Of a DNA stretch of 64,000 nucleotides, positions 52,863-62,276 are shown one piece after another. Source of the DNA: Candidatus Hodarchaeota archaeon (GTDB lineage Archaea > Asgardarchaeota > Heimdallarchaeia > Hodarchaeales > Hodarchaeaceae); contig JAEOSR010000090.1 of assembly GCA_016840285.1 (NCBI GenBank), positions 4,716-68,715 on the forward strand. Reading direction: 5' to 3'. Every line of letters starts with the position of its first letter. Position 1 is the first letter of the stretch. The notes under the pieces are model-generated. The model worked only from the letters and a program-made list of their open reading frames with translations, was not told where the DNA came from and did not search any database. The position numbers were made by a program, and so were the translations under genes.

Positions 52863-54821
52863 CTATTCTTCTTGTGATACAGAAGTTATTCTTTCTCCCT
52901 TTTTAAAAATATCTTTAGCTATTGTGGGGGAGAGGTACAATATAAAAAATAGATCGACTATCATTATATTTAATAGAAGGAAAACGAGAGGTTTGGTTAT
53001 AAACATAGTTCTATTCAGTAAAGCATGTATGAGCATAAATACTAGTATAGAGAAGACGGTATACTTGTGAATTCTTTTAATCAGTTTTCTTTTTCGAACC
53101 ATCTTGAAAGCAAAAATAATTCCAGTTACGACTGCAGTGATGCCTAAGACAATATTCAGGTTCGCTAAGTAGATACCTATGTCATATCGCGTTACTGGGA
53201 ATGAAAAGATACCAGTTATAAAGCGAAAGATGGCATTAAAATATGGATTGATGCTTAAAAAATCCCAAAGATCCCGAACATGACCATGAATAACCATAAA
53301 ATGAAATATAACTCCTATGAATGCGATAATCCCTGTAATACAATGTATCCAACGCATTTTCTGTGTCATTTTTCGTCTTACTATGGGGAGAGAAAAATAC
53401 AAGCAAATATAAAAGGGAATGTAAGCCAAAATACCACAAATTCTGGCTAGATCAGTTAATGGAAACTGATTTGCTACTTCTTCTTCAAAATATTCTGGCA
53501 CTAAACCGATAGGAATGATATAGATGGGAGTATGCGAATTAGAAAGATCAATCACTTGAGACGTCTTCCCCTCATATAATGCACCAACCACAACGGTTCC
53601 TAGACCATATGTTGCACATTTTAGATAGACATTTTGAGCCAACATACCGATATTATACATCATTATACGATGGCACAGATTAGGATCAGGTTGTTCATTT
53701 ATCCAAGTTGTATTAATGGAAATAACAATATCTAGTTGGGCTTTTTCGATCATTATCTGGTTTAGACCTGCTTCACTGAGTTTTAATCGCAGATCTTTAG
53801 GGATTATTAGATTGAGAGAGTGATTTTCCATAAAAAAAAGATAAGATCCGTTTATCAATCCATCAACTTCACCGATAACTAATCTTAGATCTAAGTACAA
53901 ATTTCCTCCTAATAGGTATGGAAATTGAACACTATCGTTTACAATGTCAAAAACCACGGATAAGGGGATATTACCATCTAGGTAATCTCTTATAGATTTT
54001 CGTTTTACAATAGCTTGCTCAATGGTCATTTCTTCTGTAGTAACTGTATTGAGTTTTCTGAACCTTAATAATGGTGAATTATTAACTCCATTAATTCCAA
54101 CTGGCAGCACAGTCATAGGGATTAAGGTTGTATTGAGAAAGTTTTGTATTGTTTCGGAATTGAAATTAACAACTATACGTGATTTTAATTTCAGAGAAGT
54201 CAGCTGTAGTAAAAAATTCTGAATAGCATGCCCTACCTCCAAATGAACATACTGTACTCCCCGATAGGGATATAGCGAATGATCGGAATTATACCTATAG
54301 GTAGTACGAGCATAATCAGCTAAAATTAGGAATACAGTAGTAACATTGGAAACTGCGTCTTGATCTTCACCAAGGAGAGACGACAATAACTTTGTTGAAT
54401 TATATGATGAAGAAACATGTCTTAGCTTATGTTCTTGGGGGATATAATTATAACAACCTTTCTTCAATGTATTAGATCCATTGTGAACTAAAAAAATCTC
54501 CAAGGGATAGGTCGCACCTGCAGAAGGAACTGTTCTTTTACCAACACTGTGAGTTATACCTTGGAGAGCCCACATTATCTGTGAAATCTCTCTGATTTCA
54601 AGTGGATAATCTCTAAGGTCGTTTGTTATTTTTGACTGGTGGATTGCTGAACTTAATGGTAAATGCCCCTTTAAATCTGGTGTGGGTAATGATTCTCCAC
54701 CTATTGGGATTGGAATAATTTGAAAAATTAGTAAAACTAGAGATCCTATGAATATAACAAGTAAGAAAAGAAATATGAGTTTCTGTTGAGCTATGGATAT
54801 TTTTCCCATCTTGTTGTTCAA
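52863..54821 (-). CDS. Membrane-anchored tandem nitroreductase (SagB-like) with ferric-reductase-type diheme domain
   Basis: The 652-residue chain has an N-terminal helix at about 15-38 (IFLFLLVIFIGSLVLLIFQI). A SagB-type nitroreductase domain follows at about 60-245 (RTVPSAGATYPLEIFLV), then a second nitroreductase domain at about 260-450 (VKRKSIRDYLDG; CATYGLGTVVVGALY). Six further membrane helices span 458-630. In the second and fifth, His493/His507 and His585/His599 form two exact H-x13-H pairs, the heme b spacing of ferric reductases and NOX enzymes. The flavin domains would sit outside if the N-terminus is inside. The gene ends 12 bases before the fusion gene on the same strand. Confidence 0.8.
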   Translation of the reverse strand: MNNKMGKISIAQQKLIFLFLLVIFIGSLVLLIFQIIPIPIGGESLPTPDLKGHLPLSSAIHQSKITNDLRDYPLEIREISQIMWALQGITHSVGKRTVPSAGATYPLEIFLVHNGSNTLKKGCYNYIPQEHKLRHVSSSYNSTKLLSSLLGEDQDAVSNVTTVFLILADYARTTYRYNSDHSLYPYRGVQYVHLEVGHAIQNFLLQLTSLKLKSRIVVNFNSETIQNFLNTTLIPMTVLPVGINGVNNSPLLRFRKLNTVTTEEMTIEQAIVKRKSIRDYLDGNIPLSVVFDIVNDSVQFPYLLGGNLYLDLRLVIGEVDGLINGSYLFFMENHSLNLIIPKDLRLKLSEAGLNQIMIEKAQLDIVISINTTWINEQPDPNLCHRIMMYNIGMLAQNVYLKCATYGLGTVVVGALYEGKTSQVIDLSNSHTPIYIIPIGLVPEYFEEEVANQFPLTDLARICGILAYIPFYICLYFSLPIVRRKMTQKMRWIHCITGIIAFIGVIFHFMVIHGHVRDLWDFLSINPYFNAIFRFITGIFSFPVTRYDIGIYLANLNIVLGITAVVTGIIFAFKMVRKRKLIKRIHKYTVFSILVFMLIHALLNRTMFITKPLVFLLLNIMIVDLFFILYLSPTIAKDIFKKGERITSVSQEE

Positions 54822-54889
54822 CCAATTATTCTTTGAAATTTAAAGTGTAGATATAATAAATGTTATTATCATTATTGAATTATTAAATA

Positions 54890-55903
54890 TCATCTCAGCT
54901 TCTCTTTAATACTAGGTAAAACTTCTTTACCAAGTAGTTGCAATCCTTGGTGTTCCGTTTTTACACCATGAGGCGTTCCAAACTCAACACGACTTGTCCC
55001 AGCAGAAAATAGTTCTAATGTTTGATTAGTTATCTCCTCGGGTGTTCCTGCAAAAGCAAACAAGCGTAAAATTTCATCATCAATATATCTACTTGCTTCG
55101 ATATAGTTATATTTTGATGAGGCCTTTTGAATGCAAGCAATTAAATCTGAATCTAGTTTTATTGTAGGATCAAGGCTAGCTACAATTGGCAAATAAAGTG
55201 CTACTTCTTTTCGTGCTAAATTTCGGGCTTTATCTCCATCTTGATCCACCACAGTGACAGAACCAACTACAACTCCAATCTCAGACGCATCCAATCCTTT
55301 TATTGACGCAGCATTTTTGATCTGCCTTTTAATCCAGAGAACAGCAGCAGAATTCGCTGTTCCTCCCAACTTAACTTCAGTAATTTGATGAATGCAGATT
55401 TGGATCGTTTTAGGTCCCCATGTGCCAATTAAAAAGGGGATATTAGATCGGAGGATTTCCCAACGAAATGAATCTCCTCCTTTCAACGGAAAATGAGTAC
55501 TTGAATAAGCCTCGGTAGATTGGTTTAATAAATGGCGAATACAACCCATTGCTTCATTTAATCCATGAATTGGGTTTTCAGGTTTTATTCCTACAAAATC
55601 TAACCATGCACCCCGAGCTAAACCGAGGTATGTACGGCCACAGGAATACCGATCAATTATTGCAATACTTCCTGCGATATGAATAGGATGTGTGATGAAA
55701 GGGTTAACAGAGGCTGGACCTATTCGGATTTTTTTTGTATTTCGAGCAATTTCTAGTAGTGGTAACCATGCTGGTTGATAGAGCATATCATTATATACTG
55801 TTATTCCATCAAAACCAAGATTTTCTACTTGTTGTGCTAAGGTGCCATATTCATCAATCTGCTTATTAGTTTGGAATGCAATACTAATTTCAAAAGGATT
55901 CAA
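54890..55903 (-). CDS. LLM-class (F420/FMN-dependent) oxidoreductase
   Basis: The 337-residue protein has the luciferase-like TIM-barrel pattern: EISIAFQTNKQIDEYGTLAQ, VENLGFDGITVYNDMLYQP, IRIGPASVNPFITHPIHIAG, and RTYLGLARGAWLDFVGI. It is closest to Mer-like methylenetetrahydromethanopterin reductases and other F420-dependent enzymes in archaea. Substrate cannot be fixed. It sits among several redox genes in this part of the window and is followed by a separate minus-strand nitroreductase-type gene. Confidence 0.88.
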   Translation of the reverse strand: MNPFEISIAFQTNKQIDEYGTLAQQVENLGFDGITVYNDMLYQPAWLPLLEIARNTKKIRIGPASVNPFITHPIHIAGSIAIIDRYSCGRTYLGLARGAWLDFVGIKPENPIHGLNEAMGCIRHLLNQSTEAYSSTHFPLKGGDSFRWEILRSNIPFLIGTWGPKTIQICIHQITEVKLGGTANSAAVLWIKRQIKNAASIKGLDASEIGVVVGSVTVVDQDGDKARNLARKEVALYLPIVASLDPTIKLDSDLIACIQKASSKYNYIEASRYIDDEILRLFAFAGTPEEITNQTLELFSAGTSRVEFGTPHGVKTEHQGLQLLGKEVLPSIKEKLR

Positions 55904-55972
55904 AGAACATCATCCTTTGATTGTACTAATTTCTAATAATAGATACAGCTACTTACTGAAAAATTCATTAAC

Positions 55973-56811
55973 CTAAGGAGCATTTGATACCAAATCAACT
56001 TGTTTTCCTATTTGACGGTCAAAAATGACTTCACGGGGAATAAGATCGAATACATCATGAGGACAATTTTCGACGCATAGACCACAACCTAAGCACTTCT
56101 CTTCATCAAGTTGAGGACCGCTTTCATCATCAAGAGTTAGCGCTTTTTTATGACAAAAATTAACACAAATCCCACATTTGTCACAGGCATTTACGTTGAT
56201 TACACTAGATTGATAGAATGAGGGAAGTTGTCCCCAATCGATCTCGGGGCCCACCAAGAGGCACAAAATTGGTCACAATTACACAAACATGCAACACGGG
56301 GAGGCCACTTCCAAAGAATGGTTTGAAAACAATGTTCCTCTTTCCTAGATTCGATGACAATCTCTCTAGCGTCTTCAGGGTCAACAAATGTTCCGATTGT
56401 TGGTTTTCCTTTTAGTTTAGCTTTCCCATCCCATCGACGAGCCTGTTCAGCATCATTATTCAGTAAAATGCACTTATATAGCTTAGGATGCTCGGAATGT
56501 GTTGAATGCCTACAACTACAGTAAGTAAGATAAACATCTTGACTCATTTCGAGAATCTTCAGTGACTCTTCCAACGATGAAACAACTTGCCCACCGTGAA
56601 TTTTTTTGGCATAGAAGTTATAGAAATTCTTTTTGGGGAATCCCCAAGGTTTGGTTTTTTTCGAGATGTCATCTATGGTTCCATAGAGTATTCCCATGTC
56701 AATATGCCAATCCCAAAACCTTTGGAACCTGTTTATTGTTCCTAGATTATGGTTTGATGGCTCTAAATACCAGACTTTACGCGCTGTATGCTCAACACAC
56801 CATCGACACAT
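55973..56811 (-). pseudogene. Dicluster ferredoxin-type Fe-S protein, broken by a -1 frameshift
   Basis: The first segment, from ATG 56811, encodes a helical N-terminal domain ending in YCSCRHSTHSEHPKLYKC and ACLCNCDQF, then drifts into junk and stops at 56200. The second segment, one frame back from about 56268, continues (CLLVGPEIDWGQLPSFYQ) and ends with a dicluster ferredoxin: CDKCGICVNFC and CLGCGLCVENC. The break falls at CAATTTT (56265-56271 read on the minus strand). The cysteine pattern matches the intact gene at 40634-41302. Restoring one base gives a protein of about 280 residues. Confidence 0.78.
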
Positions 56812-56901
56812 GTATTACACCAAACGAAGAATGTTATCGCAAATATTATTTTCTACCTTTAATATGTGTCTATTGAACTTTTTTTTAGGAAATTATTTGA
56901 T

Positions 56902-57561
56902 ATGTCCATTGTTGACTTAGCTCAAGCCCTTCTATTATCATTTTCAGCAATTTTTATCATGGAGCTGGGAGATAAAACTCAACTGGCTGCATTTGCTTTG
57001 AGTATGAAGTATCGAAGTCCAGTAAAAGTGTTCTTAGGAGCCATTTTTGGGTTAACAGGTGTTACAATAATGGCAGTAATAATTGGGACCCTGATGAAAA
57101 ATACAATAGATGTTTCCTTACTAAAACCTATCATTGGCATTCTTTTTATTCTAGGTGGGATATTGTTCTTAGTAATTAACTTAAAAAAGCGGTACGATAA
57201 ATCTGTCCGAATCTGTCCAGTTAAAATGGAAATTTGCACTGAACCTCATGAAAATTGTCCTGATATAGAACATTGTGACATCTATTTGAAGGAAGTTGTT
57301 CAGAAGGGGGGATTTATTGGTTCGTTGTCCTTCATGTTTTTAGCTGAGTTAGGTGATAAAACAATGTTAATGGGAGTGGGATTAGCAACTCAGTTTGATC
57401 CCTGGGGAGTATTATTTGGAGCTGTAATCGCACTATATTTTGTAAATGGAATTGGAGTATATGCTGGTGAAAAAGTAGCAAAAAAGCTTCCGAGAGATAA
57501 AATTAATCTGTTTTCTGGGATCTTATTCGTAGTATTAGGTTTATTTATCCTTTTCATTTGA
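56902..57561 (+). CDS. GDT1/TMEM165 (UPF0016)-family cation transporter
   Basis: The 219-residue membrane protein has two inverted repeats, each with the family signature ELGDKT (FIMELGDKTQLAAFALSM and FLAELGDKTMLMGVGLATQF), in about six helices. In eukaryotes and cyanobacteria these transport Mn2+ or Ca2+. A central cytoplasmic loop holds several cysteines (VRICPVKMEICTEPHENCPD), which is unusual and may bind metal. ATG 56902 is taken as start rather than an upstream in-frame codon at 56866. Divergent from the ferredoxin-type gene. Confidence 0.88.
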   Translation: MSIVDLAQALLLSFSAIFIMELGDKTQLAAFALSMKYRSPVKVFLGAIFGLTGVTIMAVIIGTLMKNTIDVSLLKPIIGILFILGGILFLVINLKKRYDKSVRICPVKMEICTEPHENCPDIEHCDIYLKEVVQKGGFIGSLSFMFLAELGDKTMLMGVGLATQFDPWGVLFGAVIALYFVNGIGVYAGEKVAKKLPRDKINLFSGILFVVLGLFILFI

Positions 57562-57576
57562 AAACTGAAGAATCAA

Positions 57577-58641
57577 TTATTCAAGTTCTAAACATTTTGT
57601 AACGATTCGTTCTTTAAGGCAGCGATTGCAGGAAGTACAGTCAGCTCTTTCTTTTCCCGATCTGAACTTCTGTACCAGATCTGGTTCTCTAATAAAAGGA
57701 CGACACAACGAAATAAAGTCAGCATATTCATCACGGAGTTCTTGCATCTGTGATAGGGAACGGAGGCCTCCAACTAAGATAAGTGGCATATCTCCAATAA
57801 GTGGTTTGATTTTTCTTCCAGTAGAAACAAAATACCCCTCCTTTTCAATTTTAACTGGACGAGTAGACTTCATTCCACTTATCTCGATGGCATCAAGTCC
57901 TTCATTAGCTAACCAACTCGCTACTTTAGAACCTTCTTCTACTGTAAATCCTTCCAAGGGATCATCTGATCCATTCATTTTCACTAACACTGGATAATTA
58001 GATCCAACAGCTGATCTTATCGCATTATAAACTGACAATAAGAATTGAGCTCTATTGTTCAAACTTCCCCCCCAAGAATCAGTCCGTTTATTTGTTTTAG
58101 TAGAGAGGAATTGGCTCAATAAATAACCATGAGCAGAGTGAATTTGAACCGCATCATAACCAGCTTTTTTTGCACGTAAAGCAGCCTCTCTAAATCCTTT
58201 AATTACGTTCTCAATGTCCTCTTCATTCATAATCTTGACTTCTTTATCCTCTCGGAGTGAAGCAGTTTTGGTGCTTACCGAATGAGAACCACCATGATTC
58301 AATTGAGCAGCGATCAAATTACCTGTATCTGCTTTATGAACTAGGTTTGTAATTTCTTTCAAACCAGCTATCTGGGTATCATGTGCTATGCCAGCCATGT
58401 GTTTGTGAGCCTTCCCCTCATCCGAAATATATAGATGTCCTTGAATTATAAGCCCAATTTTCCCTGATGCGAGTTTTGAGTACAATAAATGATATTCTTC
58501 AGTTACCGTACCATTTTCATCGTTTGCAATGAATTCAGCAGTAGCAGAGCGAACGAAACGATTTTGTAGCTTTAATGTACCAATATTTCCAGGATTAAAC
58601 ATGATTCCCTGATATATCTGAAATTTCTTAAGGTTTTTCAT
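57577..58641 (-). CDS. Old-yellow-enzyme-family NADH:flavin oxidoreductase (TIM-barrel domain only)
   Basis: The 354-residue protein is the FMN TIM-barrel of the family: GTLKLQNRFVRSATAEF, IAAQLNHGG, YDAVQIHSAHGYLLSQFLS, NKRTDSWGGSLNNRAQFLL and PLILVGGLRS. Near the end CTSCNRCLKE and a later Cys provide a 4Fe-4S site as in 2,4-dienoyl-CoA reductase. The C-terminal NAD-binding half of the longer enzymes is absent, so the electron donor must be separate. Its start overlaps the stop of the membrane-protein gene upstream as ATGA. Confidence 0.88.
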   Translation of the reverse strand: MKNLKKFQIYQGIMFNPGNIGTLKLQNRFVRSATAEFIANDENGTVTEEYHLLYSKLASGKIGLIIQGHLYISDEGKAHKHMAGIAHDTQIAGLKEITNLVHKADTGNLIAAQLNHGGSHSVSTKTASLREDKEVKIMNEEDIENVIKGFREAALRAKKAGYDAVQIHSAHGYLLSQFLSTKTNKRTDSWGGSLNNRAQFLLSVYNAIRSAVGSNYPVLVKMNGSDDPLEGFTVEEGSKVASWLANEGLDAIEISGMKSTRPVKIEKEGYFVSTGRKIKPLIGDMPLILVGGLRSLSQMQELRDEYADFISLCRPFIREPDLVQKFRSGKERADCTSCNRCLKERIVTKCLELE

Positions 58642-59132
58642 GCTTGAAGTTGTGATCCCTCATTATCAGTCTTTAGTCTAATGAGGTAGAAAATAGTGGG
58701 TATTATTATAATCCAACCAACGATGACTCCTACTGCAATATGAGCAGGCGGATTACGAGCGACGAGCATATTTGTCATAAACCCTAAAAAAAAAGCAAAT
58801 AAACCAATTACAGTTCCAAAAAGGTCATTTTTTCTTATTAAAATGGCTGCTGTAAAGCTTATGAGTCCTACACACAAGCTCAACACTCCCCACCAAGAAA
58901 AGTTGACCGTCCAATGTTCAAGATGATCTGTAATATAATTTAAATACCCTGGAGCAGATAGCTCGAAAATTAGAGACAACCACCAACCTACGAATCCTGT
59001 TAAACCAATTATTCCAAGAACTAAAAACTGAAAGACAACCAAACTTAGCAGCGGATCACTTCTAATAGTAATAACTAGTTGTTGGTATCTCTGAAGCAAT
59101 TTTTTATTCCCTACAGAAGTAGATTCGGGCAT
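58638..59132 (-). CDS. Four-helix membrane protein coupled to the flavoenzyme gene
   Basis: The 164-residue product has a soluble start (NKKLLQRYQQLVITIRSD) and four hydrophobic helices (LVVFQFLVLGIIGLTGFVGW; WWGVLSLCVGLISFTAAILI; VIGLFAFFLGFMTNMLVA; AVGVIVGWIIIIPTIFYLI). No heme or quinone motif stands out, and no family is recognised. The ATGA overlap with the oxidoreductase shows translational coupling, so it may be its membrane partner; that is inference. Confidence 0.65.
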   Translation of the reverse strand: MPESTSVGNKKLLQRYQQLVITIRSDPLLSLVVFQFLVLGIIGLTGFVGWWLSLIFELSAPGYLNYITDHLEHWTVNFSWWGVLSLCVGLISFTAAILIRKNDLFGTVIGLFAFFLGFMTNMLVARNPPAHIAVGVIVGWIIIIPTIFYLIRLKTDNEGSQLQA

Positions 59133-59240
59133 TTCAGTCTCCTCTGCTTAATGTACTGAATAATTTTCTCTTCATATTTTTTGGGTTATTTTATTGAAAT
59201 ATCCCTACAAATTATGTATATCCTACAAGAGGGCTGCTGA

Positions 59241-60320
59241 GTGACAATATTAATTACAGGTGGAACGGGGTTAGTTGGCCAACATCTCGTTCATCATTTA
59301 CTTGACGAACCATCCTACGTCAATCGACCTGAAAAAATTCGGTTATTAGTTCGTAAAAAAAAGAGAAATCCTCATCAACAACGATTTCTACAACACTGTG
59401 TTGATAAAGGTGTTGACATCTTTTCAGGGAATTTAAGAAGTGATGATGATGTATTAGCATTCACAGAAGTACCTGATCCCCAGAACTCCCTAATAATTCA
59501 TTCAGGGGCAATTTTTAACTTTTGGCAGCCTTACGAGCTCCTTTACGATGTCAATGTCTGTGGAACAAAGAGAATCTTGCAAGGTTTTCATCAGAACCAG
59601 ATCAAAAAGATGATTCATCTCTCTTCGGTTGCTGTATATGGCCATATGACTGGAAAAAATGGTCGAGGTGTTACAGAAACTAGTGGGATTGATCTCACTC
59701 TCAATAAAAATTATGAATTAACAAAGGCATTAGGAGAAATTCTTGTTCAAGAGTACCAAAAAAATCATCCAGAGAAATTAATAACAATTTTACGTCCATC
59801 TGGTATTATTGGTGGATCTGGTTCAACATTAGACGTTTTAGCACGAATGTTTATAGGCTGTTTTGCACCTTTACCTTGTGGTGGAAAAGATAGAATTAGT
59901 CTTGTTGATGTAAAGGATGTGGCCTCTGCGATTGTATACTTTTCTGATTTTACAAAAGGAAACGGTGAGGAGTTTAATCTCGTAAGTTTTAATCCGACTC
60001 TCCGCGAGGTTGTTCTAGAATTAAGTCAGGCCTTACAAAAGAAAAATTTATCCATAATTTCCATCCCTCTTTTTGTGTTCAAACCCCTCTATTATGTTGC
60101 TCGTATTATCCGTAAGATTAAAAAACCCCAAGAACACTCATTTCTGCTTCCAGTCTTATTTGACAAATTAGGACAGGATGTATGGATTGATAGTGAAAAG
60201 TTAAAATCATATGGTTTCCAATCAAATGGTACAAGCCTCCCTGAATCAATGGAGAGATTCAGATCTTTTCTAGCAAAGAATCCTTGGTATGCTGAACAAA
60301 AATTTGGATTTGCTTTATGA
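59241..60320 (+). CDS. NAD-dependent epimerase/dehydratase (3-beta-HSD-like SDR)
   Basis: The 359-residue extended SDR has the NAD motif ILITGGTGLVGQHLVHHL, the catalytic YxxxK in KNYELTKALGE with SSVAVYGHMT before it, and the substrate loop ILRPSGIIGGSG. The C-terminal part (FVFKPLYYVARIIRKIKKPQ) fits the 3-beta-hydroxysteroid dehydrogenase-like group that acts on sterols, isoprenoids or sugars. GTG 59241 is the start; no ATG in frame precedes the nucleotide motif. Substrate unknown. Confidence 0.85.
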   Translation: MTILITGGTGLVGQHLVHHLLDEPSYVNRPEKIRLLVRKKKRNPHQQRFLQHCVDKGVDIFSGNLRSDDDVLAFTEVPDPQNSLIIHSGAIFNFWQPYELLYDVNVCGTKRILQGFHQNQIKKMIHLSSVAVYGHMTGKNGRGVTETSGIDLTLNKNYELTKALGEILVQEYQKNHPEKLITILRPSGIIGGSGSTLDVLARMFIGCFAPLPCGGKDRISLVDVKDVASAIVYFSDFTKGNGEEFNLVSFNPTLREVVLELSQALQKKNLSIISIPLFVFKPLYYVARIIRKIKKPQEHSFLLPVLFDKLGQDVWIDSEKLKSYGFQSNGTSLPESMERFRSFLAKNPWYAEQKFGFAL

Positions 60321-60480
60321 AAAGCATGTAAAATTAATACCTGTTCAATTGATAACCTTTTTTGGCATTTTTAACGAGAAAAAATCACTTAAATTTTGCC
60401 CAGTCTGAAATTGCTTTATATGATATATGGAATGTTTTCTTCGTTTTTATTAGATAATTTCGAGAAGCTGGTAGCCAGAT

Positions 60481-61230
60481 ATGATCAGTTTAGAAGTTTC
60501 TGAGAATGTAGGAGTACTGAAACTAAATCGTGGAATCACAAATGCGATAAATCTTGAATTAGTGAAACAGATCACCAAAAATCTTCAAAAAATAAAGGCT
60601 GACCCAGAAATCCACAGCGTTGTACTTTCTAGTGCAAATAATAAGTTCTTTGCTATCGGTTTTGATATTCCAGAATTGATTAAACTTCCTCGGAATGAAT
60701 TCAAGGTTTTTTATCAATCATACAATCAACTTTGTCTAGATCTATTTTCTTTCCCTAAACCTTCTATTGCGGCATTAACAGGACATGCGATAGCAGGTGG
60801 TTGCATCTTAGCTCTTTGTTGTGACTATCGATTTATTGCAGAAGGCCGTAAGCTCATGGGACTTAATGAGGTTAAACTGGGGGTTCCAATTCCGTACCCA
60901 GGAGACTGTATTCTACGACAGATCGTTGGCTCACGGTATGCGCAGGAGATAACATATGTTGGTGATTTCTATCCTTCCGAGGAATTGCTTCAAATGGGTA
61001 TGGTTAACAATGTGTTTCCTTTGGAGCAAGTACTAAGTAAAGCGATTGAAAAAGCAAAAATATTAGGAGCATTACCACGAGGAGCATTCGAAAGAATCAA
61101 ACGTAATCAAATAGAAATAGTTAAAACACAGATTATTGAATATTTAGCAGAAAAAGAACATATCTTCATTGAGCACTGGTTTTCTACAGAAGCCCGAGAC
61201 TTACTAAATGGGGCAGCTGAGAAATTTTAA
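60481..61230 (+). CDS. Enoyl-CoA hydratase/isomerase-family protein
   Basis: The 249-residue crotonase-fold protein shows the oxyanion-hole segments (FFAIGFDIPELIKLP; ALTGHAIAGGCILALCCDYR) and the following EVKLGVPIPYPGDCILRQIV. In hydratases two glutamates occupy defined places after the second segment; here NEVKLGVP offers one, the second is not obvious, so isomerase or another crotonase activity is possible. No complete beta-oxidation set lies nearby. The 3' end overlaps the convergent gene by four bases. Confidence 0.85.
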   Translation: MISLEVSENVGVLKLNRGITNAINLELVKQITKNLQKIKADPEIHSVVLSSANNKFFAIGFDIPELIKLPRNEFKVFYQSYNQLCLDLFSFPKPSIAALTGHAIAGGCILALCCDYRFIAEGRKLMGLNEVKLGVPIPYPGDCILRQIVGSRYAQEITYVGDFYPSEELLQMGMVNNVFPLEQVLSKAIEKAKILGALPRGAFERIKRNQIEIVKTQIIEYLAEKEHIFIEHWFSTEARDLLNGAAEKF

Positions 61231-61706
61231 ACTTCCCTTTCTTTAGCTAAGGACATACATTTTCTCATCACGAATTCTAAGAATATATCACAGGTCTTCT
61301 TCCAACCTTTTGTTGCGATATATTCACCAATCTCTTCTCCCTTGCTAAAATCTACCTGACTTAGTTCTTTACACTTAGTAGAACCGAATTCCTCCAAAAA
61401 TCCATTATACAATTCCCCTACGGCTTCTATGGCATCATTTCTCTCACTTTCACAATTTTCAGGAATCTCGTTCGTCCCTTGACCGCTAAGAAATCCAAGA
61501 GCTATGCTACTACCTATTAGAAGGCCACATGTTGTTTCTCCTGATAGTATTGCCCCTAAATATCCTCCTGTGGCCCATGAATATTCTTCAAGTGGTAGAT
61601 TCCATAGTGTTAGTAACGCTTGCAATGACGCTTCAGCACAAGTGTATCTGTGCATTCTTCTATATGCTTGGGTTAAAACTTCATTGAAAACACTTTCTTT
61701 TATCAT
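61227..61706 (-). CDS. C_GCAxxG_C_C-family redox-type protein
   Basis: The 159-residue protein resembles the C_GCAxxG_C_C family: an early cysteine in RYTCAEASLQAL, a glycine-rich stretch ATGGYLGAILSGETTCGLLI with its cysteine, IALGF, then C(ESER) and C in FGSTKC and later KKTC. Some usual positions differ (the GCA motif reads TCA). Such proteins often sit with redox enzymes or transporters of metals or thiols, but their activity is not established. Stand-alone gene. Confidence 0.7.
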   Translation of the reverse strand: MIKESVFNEVLTQAYRRMHRYTCAEASLQALLTLWNLPLEEYSWATGGYLGAILSGETTCGLLIGSSIALGFLSGQGTNEIPENCESERNDAIEAVGELYNGFLEEFGSTKCKELSQVDFSKGEEIGEYIATKGWKKTCDIFLEFVMRKCMSLAKEREV

Positions 61707-61784
61707 TTTGAATCCCAGGTATCTTTAACGATTCTTAGATGAAATAACCTATTTCTATCTTTGATTAGAAAATAGTATCTGGTT

Positions 61785-62276
61785 CTAGAAATCTTTTTTT
61801 ATTAGATTTTTACATTTCTCGCAAAAAGTACCGCTTTTCTGCTTGGCTTCCCACACACTGTTTGAGAACGTCATAACACAGGGAAGAGAACAATGTCTCA
61901 ATCCAAACACATGTCCCAGTTCATGAGTAATTTCTTTTTGCACAAATTCTGGGTCATTTTCAAGTCTATAAACTGTAACAACTGCACCTAAACCTTTTGA
62001 TGCTATACCAAACACAAAATTCAGCCCTGGTATATATGCATCTTTAGAGATTATTAATACCACAATCCCAGTACGATTACGAGACGATGCAAAAGCTAAC
62101 AGACAATTCGCATCAAACTGACGTCGAGATGCATTCCAGCAAGAACTAGGAAGTTGAACTGATTTATTTACATCAACCTTGTTGAACGGAAACACATTCA
62201 TTAAATGACAGTCAAGTTCAATTATCAAGGATTGAGAAACGTTAGGATCAACTAATATCCCTAAATCAATTGGCAT
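61785..62276 (-). CDS. amzA: Archaemetzincin zinc protease
   Basis: The 163-residue protein has the full archaemetzincin signature: HELGHVFGLRHC followed by the cysteines of LPCVMTF and FCEKCKNLI. This binds one catalytic zinc through the three histidines and a second structural zinc through four cysteines. The length is typical for archaeal members (about 170-190). The physiological substrate is unknown. Promoter region to the right also contains a small remnant at 62364-62480. Confidence 0.93.
   Translation of the reverse strand: MPIDLGILVDPNVSQSLIIELDCHLMNVFPFNKVDVNKSVQLPSSCWNASRRQFDANCLLAFASSRNRTGIVVLIISKDAYIPGLNFVFGIASKGLGAVVTVYRLENDPEFVQKEITHELGHVFGLRHCSLPCVMTFSNSVWEAKQKSGTFCEKCKNLIKKDF

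Noticed and set aside
56205..56387. Separate small minus-strand frame inside the Fe-S gene
   Set aside because: It is a third frame over a gene whose two real frames join at the CAATTTT break.
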